Under the pieces are notes generated by a model. That model had not been told where the DNA came from, ran no database searches, and saw nothing but the letters and a program-made list of their open reading frames with translations. From a virus, in IMG/VR virus record IMGVR_UViG_3300020204_000216, positions 1 through 32,558 of that record: DNA of 32,558 nt. One strand, given 5' to 3'. Made by a program: the position numbers and the translations under genes. Positions 14,993 through 20,952 of the stretch are shown here, piece by piece; position 1 is the first letter of the stretch, and the number at the start of each line of letters is the position of its first letter.

Positions 14993-15011
14993 GCCACTCA
15001 CTGAGAGTGGC
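14993..15011 (+). promoter_or_regulatory. Hairpin upstream of gene 15029
   Basis: GCCACTC (14993-14999) pairs perfectly with GAGTGGC (15005-15011) around ACTGA. A G-free leader, TTAACTCAATTCAACTT, then runs to the ATG at 15029. No Shine-Dalgarno sequence is present. Confidence 0.55.
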
Positions 15012-15028
15012 TTAACTCAATTCAACTT

Positions 15029-15205
15029 ATGACTGCACTACACATTCGAAAGAATACTGCTGCATTGCTGAAACTAACAGCATCTGCAGTAGAAACTGCT
15101 AAGCTGCCATCTAAACAGCAGCTTGGACAGAAGATAAGTGAATACCGCATTCGTGCGGCTGCACTTATTATGCCTAACGATTGTCAACTGCACATCAACT
15201 CATGA
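15029..15205 (+). CDS. Hypothetical small protein
   Basis: A 58-residue basic helical protein: MTALHIRKNTAALLKLTASA, then AKLPSKQQLGQKISEYRIRA and an end NDCQLHINS. Its stop overlaps the next start (ATGA at 15202-15205). The leader carries a CAACTCAA-type sequence and no Shine-Dalgarno site. No family is recognised. Confidence 0.6.
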   Translation: MTALHIRKNTAALLKLTASAVETAKLPSKQQLGQKISEYRIRAAALIMPNDCQLHINS

Positions 15206-15387
15206 CTAAGAATCAATTGGTTATTTACATTGCTACCGTTGTTATTGGTGGAGGTATTGCTAGTTGCATTGGTGCACGTTTGTTGCACGAAGCAACTGCT
15301 AAACAATGCCTTCAACATGACTGGCCTAAGCCTGCGCATCAAATTCATATGAATTGGTGTGCTTCTAACGGTTACAAAACTAATTGA
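15202..15387 (+). CDS. Small single-span membrane protein
   Basis: A 61-residue protein starting MTKNQLVIYIATVVIGGGIA. Residues 5-25 form one hydrophobic span; the rest is soluble with three Cys and several His residues. ATG 15202 was chosen because it overlaps the upstream stop. A role at the host membrane, for example superinfection exclusion, is possible but not shown. Confidence 0.6.
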   Translation: MTKNQLVIYIATVVIGGGIASCIGARLLHEATAKQCLQHDWPKPAHQIHMNWCASNGYKTN

Positions 15388-15390
15388 CTT

Positions 15391-15657
15391 ATGGCTACCC
15401 CAACACTTACCTACCGTCCTGACGAAGGACGGTATCGCGTTACTTGGTACAACGTTGAAACTACACAGCTTCACTTTGAGAAGTTGTGGAACATGTATGA
15501 TCTAGACACTGGTGCCACATGGCAAGAGTGGATTGATCGCGACGTACGTACTCTTGGTTCAATTCCTACCAGCATGAAAGACATGCTGATGGAGATGCAA
15601 GAGTATTACGACTATTCCACCACAATGGAGCAAGAACGCATCGAACAAATGATGTGA
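15391..15657 (+). CDS. Hypothetical acidic protein
   Basis: An 88-residue protein starting MATPTLTYRPDEGRYRVTWY, rich in Trp, Tyr and Met, ending in an acidic helix (EYYDYSTTMEQERIEQMM). It follows the membrane protein by 3 bases and is followed by tandem-hairpin copy 2. No family is recognised. Confidence 0.65.
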   Translation: MATPTLTYRPDEGRYRVTWYNVETTQLHFEKLWNMYDLDTGATWQEWIDRDVRTLGSIPTSMKDMLMEMQEYYDYSTTMEQERIEQMM

Positions 15658-15669
15658 TGTCTACAAATT

Positions 15670-15712
15670 CCCATCTGTAACAAGATGGGTTTCTGCAGAC
15701 TTTACATCTGCA
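15670..15712 (+). promoter_or_regulatory. Tandem-hairpin element, copy 2 of 4
   Basis: CCCATCT (15670-15676) pairs with AGATGGG (15683-15689), then TTTC, then TGCAGA (15694-15699) pairs with TCTGCA (15707-15712). The stems differ from those of copies 1, 3 and 4 while pairing is kept, and the TTTCTGCAGA linker is shared with copy 3. A CAACTCAACTCAACT leader follows, then ATG 15743. Confidence 0.75.
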
Positions 15713-15742
15713 CAACTCAACTCAACTCCACTTGGTTTCGCT

Positions 15743-15985
15743 ATGACTCCTAAAGCTGTTGAACGTCTCCTTACCCAAGAAGCTCGTCTTCTTGCACGTC
15801 GAGACACTCCTATCATTGATCAGGAGATTGAAAGTCAGCGCCAGGCTGCACTGGAGATCTTTTATCAATGGCAAGATGGCTTGGTACAGTTCCAAGACTT
15901 GGTCCCGTTCTGTGTTGTCCTTGAGAAGAAGGTTGATCTCAACCGTGCACTTCTTAAATGGGAACAAGAACATCTAGTGGACTAA
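15743..15985 (+). CDS. Hypothetical helical protein
   Basis: An 80-residue protein starting MTPKAVERLLTQEARLLARR, all helical and mixed charge, with a hydrophobic strip (GLVQFQDLVPFCVVLEKKVD). It follows a tandem-hairpin element and a CAACTCAAC leader without Shine-Dalgarno. The GTG of the next gene is 3 bases after the stop. No family is recognised. Confidence 0.6.
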   Translation: MTPKAVERLLTQEARLLARRDTPIIDQEIESQRQAALEIFYQWQDGLVQFQDLVPFCVVLEKKVDLNRALLKWEQEHLVD

Positions 15986-15987
15986 TC

Positions 15988-16140
15988 GTGGAACGTCCCT
16001 TGGTTATTTGGAAAGTGTTTAGTAGTGAGTTTGTTATTGAGCTAATGGCTCGCACACAAACAGAAGCATTGCTTGCTGGTGCTGAACTACTGGATATCTC
16101 TCCTGTTAACCTTAAAGCCATTCGTGTTTACGACTGGTGA
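15988..16140 (+). CDS. Hypothetical small protein (GTG start)
   Basis: A 50-residue protein from GTG 15988 (VERPLVIWKVFSSEFVIELM) ending NLKAIRVYDW. A longer frame from 15958 overlaps the end of the upstream gene; the GTG just past that stop is preferred. Alternating strand and helix pattern; no family is recognised. Confidence 0.5.
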   Translation: MERPLVIWKVFSSEFVIELMARTQTEALLAGAELLDISPVNLKAIRVYDW

Positions 16141-16152
16141 TCTTTGCATATT

Positions 16153-16192
16153 CCCATCGATTTCGATGGGTTTCTGCAGAGTTCATCTCTGC
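16153..16192 (+). promoter_or_regulatory. Tandem-hairpin element, copy 3 of 4
   Basis: CCCATCG (16153-16159) pairs with CGATGGG (16164-16170), linker TTTCT, then GCAGAG (16176-16181) pairs with CTCTGC (16187-16192). A leader containing CAACTCAACTCAA runs 30 bases to the ATG of the OB-fold gene at 16223. Confidence 0.75.
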
Positions 16193-16222
16193 TTGCTTAT
16201 CAACTCAACTCAATTTAATTTT

Positions 16223-16615
16223 ATGACTTACGCTGATCTGCAAACGTTTACTGTTGTTGGTCGCATTGCAAGTCTTATCGTTATCAAAACGGAAGATGAG
16301 CGTGACTGTTTGGTTGTTACTTTGTACCACCGTATCTCTAAAGATGCTGTGGTCACAATCAAATTCTTCAACAGCAATGGTTTGCTTACTGCTTATACCA
16401 ATGACAATCTGGTTGTAGGCCAAGAGCTCACGGTGTCTGGTAAAATTCAAGGCATCCGTGCTTTCTATATGAAAGATGAAGAGCTCATGCCGCTCAAGCA
16501 ACCAGAGTTTCAACTGAAAGTGACTGATTATGCCTTTGGTTCCAAGCCTCAGCCCAAAGCTGAGGAAGGAACGAAGGCTGCTAGTAAGAAGAAGGCTGCA
16601 ACTGCTGCGGCCTGA
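16223..16615 (+). CDS. Small OB-fold (SSB-like) protein with basic tail
   Basis: A 130-residue protein. Residues 8-108 have the strand pattern of an OB fold of the SSB type: TFTVVGRIASLIVIKTEDER, then LVVTLYHRISKDAVVTIKFF, VGQELTVSGKIQG and EFQLKVTDYAFGSK. Residues 109-130 are a Lys/Ala-rich basic tail rather than the acidic DDD-xx-F tip of bacterial SSB. The start is ATG 16223; upstream extension would cross the tandem hairpin. It may bind single-stranded DNA or RNA early in infection. The second SSB at 30512 has the acidic tip, so the two probably have different partners. Confidence 0.6.
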   Translation: MTYADLQTFTVVGRIASLIVIKTEDERDCLVVTLYHRISKDAVVTIKFFNSNGLLTAYTNDNLVVGQELTVSGKIQGIRAFYMKDEELMPLKQPEFQLKVTDYAFGSKPQPKAEEGTKAASKKKAATAAA

Positions 16616-16643
16616 CTCTTGACTAACTGATTCTTGCACTTAA

Positions 16644-16698
16644 CCCTGCTCATCATTGATGAGTGGGTTTTCTGCAGGAGATCTTCTTCCTCTCCTGC
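16644..16698 (+). promoter_or_regulatory. Tandem-hairpin element, copy 4 of 4
   Basis: CCC plus CTCATC (16644-16654) pairs with GATGAG plus GGG (16658-16667) with a small internal loop; linker TTTTCT; then GCAGGAG (16674-16680) pairs with CTCCTGC (16692-16698). It follows the stop of the OB-fold gene by 28 bases. Longest copy of the family. Confidence 0.7.
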
Positions 16699-16733
16699 CT
16701 ATTGCAACGTAGTACAGTTGTATTACTCCGTCC

Positions 16734-16750
16734 ATCAACCGAAGGTTGAT
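16734..16750 (+). promoter_or_regulatory. Hairpin upstream of gene 16775
   Basis: ATCAACC (16734-16740) pairs perfectly with GGTTGAT (16744-16750) around GAA. It sits 24 bases before ATG 16775 and is not part of the repeated families. Confidence 0.5.
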
Positions 16751-16774
16751 TCCTACTACACAGGACTTTCTCCA

Positions 16775-16993
16775 ATGAAACAGATTACTAAACTTGGACC
16801 TAAACAATTTATTCACACTGATGTGTACCCTGAGTACCACAGCAGTAGAGCAGGACGTTACCTTTGTAACTTTTTATCTGCAACCATTGTTATCGGTATC
16901 GCTTTTGTCGTAACAGGCGCTATGCTTGGTACCGACTTTACAAAGTCTTTACTACAGTGGTCATGCCAACAAACCTTGGTCGAACCACGGTAA
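16775..16993 (+). CDS. Small single-span membrane protein
   Basis: A 72-residue protein starting MKQITKLGPKQFIHTDVYPE. One hydrophobic span lies at about residues 32-53 (NFLSATIVIGIAFVVTGAML), with a soluble N-terminal half and a short C-terminal tail. ATG 16775 was preferred because the upstream extension crosses structured noncoding RNA. Function unknown. Confidence 0.6.
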   Translation: MKQITKLGPKQFIHTDVYPEYHSSRAGRYLCNFLSATIVIGIAFVVTGAMLGTDFTKSLLQWSCQQTLVEPR

Positions 16994-17018
16994 ACTAATT
17001 AACCTATCTGTTATTCCA

Positions 17019-17402
17019 ATGGTCTTACCTACTACAACATTTGCAAATACCGCGTTGAAGTGGAGACCAAATGGAGAACTATCTAGGCACGATTTGCGTG
17101 CCATTACTGCAAAGTTAATGGCTGCAGAACAAAGACCCTTCACACTACCTGAGGCTCAACCCATGACTTATGTAGCACTTGTCGTTGACCAGACCGGGCG
17201 TTATGCCCATGTCTATGGCAATGCCAATAGCTGGGATAACTACGTTGATCAACTCGAAGACATTGGATGCGAAGTTGTTGAGAATCAAACTGATGACTAT
17301 GAGATTGATCCATCAGAAAACTTAAGTGAATACATGAGAGAATGCGATGTTGCACACATTGACTCTCTCTTGAAAGATACAGATTTTAAACCATTTGACT
17401 AG
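17019..17402 (+). CDS. Hypothetical acidic protein
   Basis: A 127-residue protein from ATG 17019 (MVLPTTTFANTALKWRPNGE). The second half is an acidic alpha/beta region: MTYVALVVDQTGRYAHVYGN, then DNYVDQLEDIGCEVVENQTD. A shorter form could start at Met 48 (ATG 17163). It ends in DTDFKPFD, an acidic tip that weakly recalls SSB tails. No family is recognised. Confidence 0.6.
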   Translation: MVLPTTTFANTALKWRPNGELSRHDLRAITAKLMAAEQRPFTLPEAQPMTYVALVVDQTGRYAHVYGNANSWDNYVDQLEDIGCEVVENQTDDYEIDPSENLSEYMRECDVAHIDSLLKDTDFKPFD

Positions 17403-17451
17403 CTATTACTTGGAATTCTGATAAACGTCGTTTATTCATATTCTTGATATC

Positions 17452-17480
17452 CGTCCTGAGTATGACGTTAAACTGCTCAG
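17452..17480 (+). promoter_or_regulatory. H-type pseudoknot element, copy 2 of 6
   Basis: Stem 1: CGTC (17452-17455) with GACG (17464-17467). Stem 2: CTGAGTA (17456-17462) with TGCTCAG (17474-17480), 7 bp with one T-G. Loop 3 is TTAAAC. The strands interleave in the order S1-S2-S1'-S2', which defines an H-type pseudoknot. The ATG of gene 17500 follows after 19 bases. Confidence 0.8.
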
Positions 17481-17499
17481 TCCTTTATCAACTCATTCG

Positions 17500-17637
17500 A
17501 TGACAACTCAACAACTCGATGAGAACTACAATGCAGATCTTCTTGACGCATGGTCTGACCTTGCGTACCAGCAGGAACAAGCTATGCAAGAAGAGATGCA
17601 ACCACCTAACCCAACTGATGAACTAACTGATGACTAA
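17500..17637 (+). CDS. Small acidic protein
   Basis: A 45-residue, strongly acidic protein: MTTQQLDENYNADLLDAWSD, then Gln/Glu/Met-rich sequence and the end PTDELTDD. It follows a pseudoknot element and a leader with almost no G. Its stop lies inside the start of the next frame (ATGACTAA at 17630). No family is recognised. Confidence 0.6.
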   Translation: MTTQQLDENYNADLLDAWSDLAYQQEQAMQEEMQPPNPTDELTDD

Positions 17638-18010
17638 CACTCAGCCTCAACAATATAATGATGATGTAATACTACACATCATCGTTATCCTGACCATTCT
17701 CACTACACTGTTCCTTCAATTCATCTCACTACTATGGCCCTCCAACCCATCCAACACGACATTGCTGCAATCGTCGGTTACACCCCACTCACCAACGAAG
17801 AGGGACAAGAGCCAGCCGACACCACACTCTGCTTCCACGACGTTGAAATCAGAGACGGTTGGCCGCACATCTTCTGGAAACGTGAGTGGTACCCCGTCCC
17901 CACGCTCGAAGAAATTGAAGAGTGGGTCTTCGACTCAGTCTGTTTCACGCCAGAGGAGGACGAGGTCGAACCCGACGACCCCAACAGTTGGCTCTCAATC
18001 CTTGGCTTAA
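17630..18010 (+). CDS. Possible membrane protein overlapping the next gene
   Basis: A 126-residue frame. The N-terminal part looks real: its ATG overlaps the upstream stop, and residues 13-35 form a strong hydrophobic span (VILHIIVILTILTTLFLQFI). From about residue 36 on it is Ser/Thr/Pro/Arg-rich and overlaps gene 17734-18015 in another frame, so that part could be a by-product of the other frame. Either an overlapping gene pair or a short membrane peptide whose frame happens to stay open. Confidence 0.4.
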   Translation: MTNTQPQQYNDDVILHIIVILTILTTLFLQFISLLWPSNPSNTTLLQSSVTPHSPTKRDKSQPTPHSASTTLKSETVGRTSSGNVSGTPSPRSKKLKSGSSTQSVSRQRRTRSNPTTPTVGSQSLA

Positions 18011-18015
18011 TCTAA
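17734..18015 (+). CDS. Hypothetical acidic protein
   Basis: A 93-residue acidic protein starting MALQPIQHDIAAIVGYTPLT. The middle (RDGWPHIFWKREWYPVPTLE, then EIEEWVFDSVCFTPEEDE) has a well-formed mix of aromatic and acidic residues typical of small phage proteins. Third codon positions are rich in C, unlike the AT-ending codons of its neighbours, which may mark a different origin. Most of it overlaps the frame from 17630. No family is recognised. Confidence 0.65.
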   Translation: MALQPIQHDIAAIVGYTPLTNEEGQEPADTTLCFHDVEIRDGWPHIFWKREWYPVPTLEEIEEWVFDSVCFTPEEDEVEPDDPNSWLSILGLI

Positions 18016-18036
18016 GTATTGAAGCGCACATAAAAC

Positions 18037-18063
18037 TTGCCAATACTATCCATGTATTGGCAA
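18037..18063 (+). promoter_or_regulatory. Perfect 10-bp hairpin
   Basis: TTGCCAATAC (18037-18046) pairs perfectly with GTATTGGCAA (18054-18063) around TATCCAT. It lies after gene 17734-18015 and 18 bases before the UAAGU-bulge element. No T-run follows, so it is more likely an mRNA-end stabiliser or processing signal than a terminator. Confidence 0.55.
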
Positions 18064-18080
18064 TAGTACTAATACTACAA

Positions 18081-18121
18081 GCTGGGCATTTACTACATAA
18101 GTACGTGATGTAAGTCCCAGC
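18081..18121 (+). promoter_or_regulatory. UAAGU-bulge stem element, copy 1 of 4
   Basis: Outer stem GCTGGG (18081-18086) with CCCAGC (18116-18121). Inner stem: CAT-T-TAC (18087-18093, one bulged T) with GTGATG (18105-18110). The 3' bulge TAAGT (18111-18115) and the 5' GGGCAT are identical in all four copies. A G-free 27-base leader follows, then ATG 18149. Confidence 0.75.
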
Positions 18122-18148
18122 ATCAAATCAACTATCAACAAACACACC

Positions 18149-18472
18149 ATGGCTAAACATCAACTTCAATTCACCAGCAACACGTACACCCGTCATGATG
18201 GTAGTACACATACCTACCAGCTCAACGATGACATGCGCATCACGCTGATCATCGAAGAACTTATGGCTATCTACCAACGGGAACAGAATCGTCCCTTGGG
18301 ATACAATGATCTTCCGTATCATTACGAAGAATATCTGTTAGAAGCCATTGGTCAACTTGAGCAAGCTATCGAATGGCCTGATGAACCAGATGAATGGGTT
18401 GGTGAACCACCGATAACTATGGATGAAATGCACACTGCTGCATGGAAAGAACACCAAGAAATGCATCGGTAA
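18149..18472 (+). CDS. Hypothetical acidic protein
   Basis: A 107-residue protein starting MAKHQLQFTSNTYTRHDGST. The N-terminus looks like beta strands; the middle is helical (MRITLIIEELMAIYQREQNR); the C-terminus is acidic and Trp-rich (AIEWPDEPDEWVGEPPITMD). It follows a UAAGU-bulge element. The HNH gene starts 5 bases after its stop. No family is recognised. Confidence 0.65.
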   Translation: MAKHQLQFTSNTYTRHDGSTHTYQLNDDMRITLIIEELMAIYQREQNRPLGYNDLPYHYEEYLLEAIGQLEQAIEWPDEPDEWVGEPPITMDEMHTAAWKEHQEMHR

Positions 18473-18477
18473 CTGCA

Positions 18478-18849
18478 ATGAACAATTTAACCTTATTTAA
18501 AAATTTGTTTTATGTAGATGAAACTTCTCCATCTTTTTTAAGATGGAAAATATCAATTACTAATCGTGTTAAAGCAAACAACGTTGCAGGTTGTTTAACT
18601 TCACATGGATATTGGCGTGTTACATATAAAGGTAAACAATATCCAGTACATTTAATAGTGTATGTTTTAACTTTTAATGAATACAAATTATCTATGACTA
18701 TTGATCACATTGATAATTGTCCATCTAACAATAATCCAAATAATTTAAAATGGGCAATAAAATCTGAACAAAATACTAACCGTAGAAAATGGGGTTTTAA
18801 AACAATGAACAATAACTTAAATACATTTGAATTAACAAAAGCTAATTAA
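18478..18849 (+). CDS. HNH homing-type endonuclease
   Basis: A 123-residue protein from ATG 18478 (MNNLTLFKNLFYVDETSPSF). Residues 58-101 carry an HNH_3-like core: VHLIVYVLTFNEYK with His58, then MTIDHIDNCPSNNNPNNLKW with the D-H-I-D motif at 76-79 and the N-N-L-K-W step, then SEQNTNRR. It cuts DNA with a single metal ion. The gene is markedly more AT-rich than its neighbours and its codons end mostly in A or T, as expected for a recently inserted mobile endonuclease. It is free-standing; no interrupted host gene is seen. Confidence 0.85.
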   Translation: MNNLTLFKNLFYVDETSPSFLRWKISITNRVKANNVAGCLTSHGYWRVTYKGKQYPVHLIVYVLTFNEYKLSMTIDHIDNCPSNNNPNNLKWAIKSEQNTNRRKWGFKTMNNNLNTFELTKAN

Positions 18850-18876
18850 TAAATTAAACATTTATTTAAATTCTCA

Positions 18877-18953
18877 ATAAGCTTTCACCCCAAATATGCA
18901 CGCTCCCACTCATGAACGGGGTGGTCACCCTTGACAGAGGGTGGTAAGCTTAT
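18877..18953 (+). ncRNA. Predicted three-way-junction RNA
   Basis: ATAAGCTT (18877-18884) pairs perfectly with AAGCTTAT (18946-18953) and encloses two hairpins: CACCCC (18886-18891) with GGGGTG (18918-18923), and TCACCC (18925-18930) with GGGTGG (18939-18944). It lies between the HNH gene and UAAGU-bulge copy 2. It may be a leader structure, or a remnant of an intron or insertion linked to the HNH gene. Only one copy exists, so there is no covariation support. Confidence 0.45.
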
Positions 18954-18958
18954 AAACA

Positions 18959-19003
18959 CAAGCTGGGCATCGCTCTGACAGAAGGCGTGTAAGTCCCAGC
19001 TTG
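18959..19003 (+). promoter_or_regulatory. UAAGU-bulge stem element, copy 2 of 4
   Basis: The longest outer stem of the family: CAAGCTGGG (18959-18967) with CCCAGCTTG (18995-19003). Inner stem CA-T-CGC (18968-18973) with GCGTG (18985-18989); 3' bulge TAAGT (18990-18994). The extended outer stem pairs in bases not shared with other copies. A G-free 26-base leader follows, then ATG 19030. Confidence 0.75.
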
Positions 19004-19029
19004 CTCAACTACTACACACTTAACTCACC

Positions 19030-19248
19030 ATGACTGCACTTAACGACGCACCCAAACCACGCATCCCTGATGCCATTGATAACCAACGGTTGCAAGCTAT
19101 GTCAATCGTTGCAAAGATGAAAGAATCTGCTGATCGACATGGTATTGGTTTTGTCGGCGGCTTTGTAGACGCCGATGGAAACAAATTTGTTATGTCCAAT
19201 ATGTCTGATGAAGACACCAATGCACTCATGCCAGGAGATCTGCAGTGA
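19030..19248 (+). CDS. Hypothetical protein
   Basis: A 72-residue protein starting MTALNDAPKPRIPDAIDNQR. A helix (LQAMSIVAKMKESADRHGIG) leads to a Gly-rich strand pair (FVGGFVDADGNKFVMSNMSD). Its TGA overlaps the GTG start of the next gene (GTGA at 19245). No family is recognised. Confidence 0.65.
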   Translation: MTALNDAPKPRIPDAIDNQRLQAMSIVAKMKESADRHGIGFVGGFVDADGNKFVMSNMSDEDTNALMPGDLQ

Positions 19249-19526
19249 CTACAACTAAACCAAAGACTCAACCTAAGACTCAATCTAAGACACGTCACCT
19301 GCCTGCTCAGCCAGGTGACATATGGACTACCCAACGTAAGAATACGTTTGGTGTTGGATCTAAACTTATGTGTACTGATGAAGAGTGGGATGAACACCCA
19401 GGCTTCTTTAAGTTCTACTACTTAATTGGCTGTGCCAACATTGGTCCTTACACTACACTTGACACAAAGACTATGCATGGGTTTGATCTTTACAAACGCA
19501 ACGGAACTATTTACAACAAACCATGA
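19245..19526 (+). CDS. Hypothetical protein (GTG start, coupled)
   Basis: A 93-residue protein with a low-complexity Lys/Thr/Gln N-terminus (MTTTKPKTQPKTQSKTRHLP) and then a compact, aromatic domain (WTTQRKNTFGVGSKLMCTDE, EEWDEHPGFFKFYYLIGC). Translation is coupled at both ends: GTGA with the previous gene and ATGA with the micro-gene after it. No family is recognised. Confidence 0.65.
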   Translation: MTTTKPKTQPKTQSKTRHLPAQPGDIWTTQRKNTFGVGSKLMCTDEEWDEHPGFFKFYYLIGCANIGPYTTLDTKTMHGFDLYKRNGTIYNKP

Positions 19527-19600
19527 GCTGGCCTGATGCATTAGTATTGTGCACATTTTTTATATGTGGCACAATTCTCTTTATCAAAATGTTTGAATAA
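19523..19600 (+). CDS. 25-residue membrane microprotein
   Basis: MSWPDALVLCTFFICGTILF plus IKMFE, almost entirely one hydrophobic span. Its ATG overlaps the upstream stop (ATGA at 19523-19526) and the next gene begins 5 bases after its TAA, so it fills the gap exactly. Coupling and composition support a real microprotein, possibly acting at the host membrane. Confidence 0.5.
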   Translation: MSWPDALVLCTFFICGTILFIKMFE

Positions 19601-19605
19601 CTGCA

Positions 19606-19929
19606 ATGACATTCACAATCACTGAACATCAATCCCAACTTATTGAAGACCTTCTCGAACGTTTTAACTTTGAGAAAGTCCAAATTGCAATGACTGCACT
19701 TGATTGGAAGTGGGCTAACGTTATGGAAGACGGTAGCTTAACTGTTCCAACCATTGAACGTATGAAGCGTTCATGTCGGAATCTTTTGTATCGATCTATT
19801 AATGATCGATCGGTAGGCACTGGCGGATTCGAAGCTCGTTACTATCCAGCAGAAGAAGACGAGATTGAAGAGGAGACCTTTGCTCTTTCATTTGTTGTTA
19901 CTCAAACATTTACTTGTGGAGACTGGTGA
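19606..19929 (+). CDS. Hypothetical protein
   Basis: A 107-residue protein starting MTFTITEHQSQLIEDLLERF. The first half is helical with Trp residues (IAMTALDWKWANVMEDGSLT); the second half has a Gly/Tyr turn and an acidic stretch (YYPAEEDEIEEETFALSFVV). Its TGA overlaps the next ATG by one base. The TAACTGCAATG just upstream is the same as before gene 18478. No family is recognised. Confidence 0.65.
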   Translation: MTFTITEHQSQLIEDLLERFNFEKVQIAMTALDWKWANVMEDGSLTVPTIERMKRSCRNLLYRSINDRSVGTGGFEARYYPAEEDEIEEETFALSFVVTQTFTCGDW

Positions 19930-20168
19930 TGACAAATGAAGTAAACGAAGCTCGTTACAATAAAATTTTAGATTGCATATCTAAAATTATTTCTCATCCA
20001 CATTCTTATACAACAACACATGACAAACATCGTGCAATTGCTGCAATCAATTCATTATCATCTGATGATGATATGGTTGAATATTTATATTCACAATTAA
20101 CTCAAGACGAACACAAACTTGTTAAACAAATTCACGACTTTGGTTATGACAAAGAAATCACCTATTAA
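19929..20168 (+). CDS. Hypothetical protein
   Basis: A 79-residue AT-rich-coded protein starting MTNEVNEARYNKILDCISKI, helical, ending DFGYDKEITY. ATG 19929 overlaps the previous TGA (TGATG); the 3' end overlaps the start of the DUF4236-like gene by 23 bases. No family is recognised. Confidence 0.6.
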   Translation: MTNEVNEARYNKILDCISKIISHPHSYTTTHDKHRAIAAINSLSSDDDMVEYLYSQLTQDEHKLVKQIHDFGYDKEITY

Positions 20169-20343
20169 CTTTGACCGTACTATCGCTGGCTTTAACTTAA
20201 CTGAACATGGTATCAAATCGTACACCAAATCAATTAAACTTGGTCCATTCCAACTAACACTTAACGCACGGCAGTCTGGTGTCCTTGGATCTATCTCAAT
20301 CCCAGGCACCGGTTTAAGCAAACGAAACATAAAGATAATCTAA
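20146..20343 (+). CDS. DUF4236-like small protein
   Basis: A 65-residue basic protein from ATG 20146 (MTKKSPINFDRTIAGFNLTE). Residues 36-63 (YTKSIKLGPFQLTLNARQSG, then SISIPGTGLSKRN) match the DUF4236 pattern: K-S-I-K-L-G-P-x-x-L-x-L-x, then the S-I-x-I-P-G-T-G-L-S repeat end. DUF4236 proteins are small bacterial and phage proteins of unknown function. The N-terminus differs from the usual M-x-F-R-F start. Confidence 0.65.
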   Translation: MTKKSPINFDRTIAGFNLTEHGIKSYTKSIKLGPFQLTLNARQSGVLGSISIPGTGLSKRNIKII

Positions 20344-20348
20344 AGATC

Positions 20349-20609
20349 ATGATCGATTCATTTACTATTGAATTTAAATTTACTGACACTAAAAAAGTTT
20401 ATGGTGCTGATGAGTTTACAGGCATAGAGGACCGAAAAAGATTTTTTCGAGAACTATTAGTAGAAATTTGGAAACTCAACGCTGATCTTAGTGATGGATA
20501 TTTTCCGTTACATAAAATTATTGTTGATACAAATGACGACTATGACTTGCCTTCAATTGAAATGTCTATGCCTGAATCAATTATGAAATCATTTGATAAA
20601 GAAGACTGA
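20349..20609 (+). CDS. Hypothetical acidic protein
   Basis: An 86-residue protein starting MIDSFTIEFKFTDTKKVYGA, strands first and then helix (RKRFFRELLVEIWKLNADLS), ending in MPESIMKSFDKED. It starts 5 bases after the DUF4236-like stop and is followed by UAAGU-bulge copy 3. No family is recognised. Confidence 0.6.
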   Translation: MIDSFTIEFKFTDTKKVYGADEFTGIEDRKRFFRELLVEIWKLNADLSDGYFPLHKIIVDTNDDYDLPSIEMSMPESIMKSFDKED

Positions 20610-20613
20610 AACA

Positions 20614-20652
20614 CTGGGCATCACCTACATAAGTACGTGGTGTAAGTCCCAG
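20614..20652 (+). promoter_or_regulatory. UAAGU-bulge stem element, copy 3 of 4
   Basis: Outer stem CTGGG (20614-20618) with CCCAG (20648-20652). Inner stem CATCAC (20619-20624) with GTGGTG (20637-20642), 6 bp. Bulge TAAGT (20643-20647). The apical region TACATAAGTACGTG is nearly the same as in copy 1, but the inner stem differs. A G-free 31-base leader follows, then ATG 20684. Confidence 0.75.
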
Positions 20653-20683
20653 CATCAACTTCAACCCCAACAACAACTTAACT

Positions 20684-20860
20684 ATGGACAACTACATTAG
20701 CATGTTTGATCGCATCAATCTTGCACAGTGTGCAGCTAAGCGTGCACGTGAATACTGCAGTGATGAACAACGGTTCCATGGCGAGTTCTGCACAGCACGT
20801 GCCTGGAACAAATACAAGTGTTACATCACAACTGCTTGTCAGTTTGTAGAACCTGACTAA
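20684..20860 (+). CDS. Small Cys-rich protein
   Basis: A 58-residue protein starting MDNYISMFDRINLAQCAAKR with five Cys residues (positions 16, 25, 36, 46 and 52) and a Phe/His/Trp-rich middle (QRFHGEFCTARAWNKYKCYI). The Cys spacing does not form a clear zinc-finger pattern. It follows a UAAGU-bulge element and is followed by a GC-rich nested hairpin. No family is recognised. Confidence 0.6.
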   Translation: MDNYISMFDRINLAQCAAKRAREYCSDEQRFHGEFCTARAWNKYKCYITTACQFVEPD

Positions 20861-20906
20861 GGTACATGCATGGGGTCCCCCCTGGACCCCCCTGCAAACC
20901 TGTACC
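20861..20906 (+). terminator. Nested GC-rich hairpin after gene 20684
   Basis: GGTACA (20861-20866) pairs with TGTACC (20901-20906) and encloses GGGGTCC (20872-20878) with GGACCCC (20884-20890). It starts at the base after the stop codon. No T-run follows; a small ACTATT/AATAGT hairpin lies at 20915-20932. Probably a transcript-end or processing structure. Confidence 0.5.
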
Positions 20907-20952
20907 ACGGAGGCACTATTAGTGACAATAGTTATCTCTACTAACTACACTC

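Noticed and set aside
18931-18956. TTGACA and TATAAA as a promoter
   Set aside because: Spacing is only 14 bases, and the TTGACA lies in the loop of a predicted hairpin.
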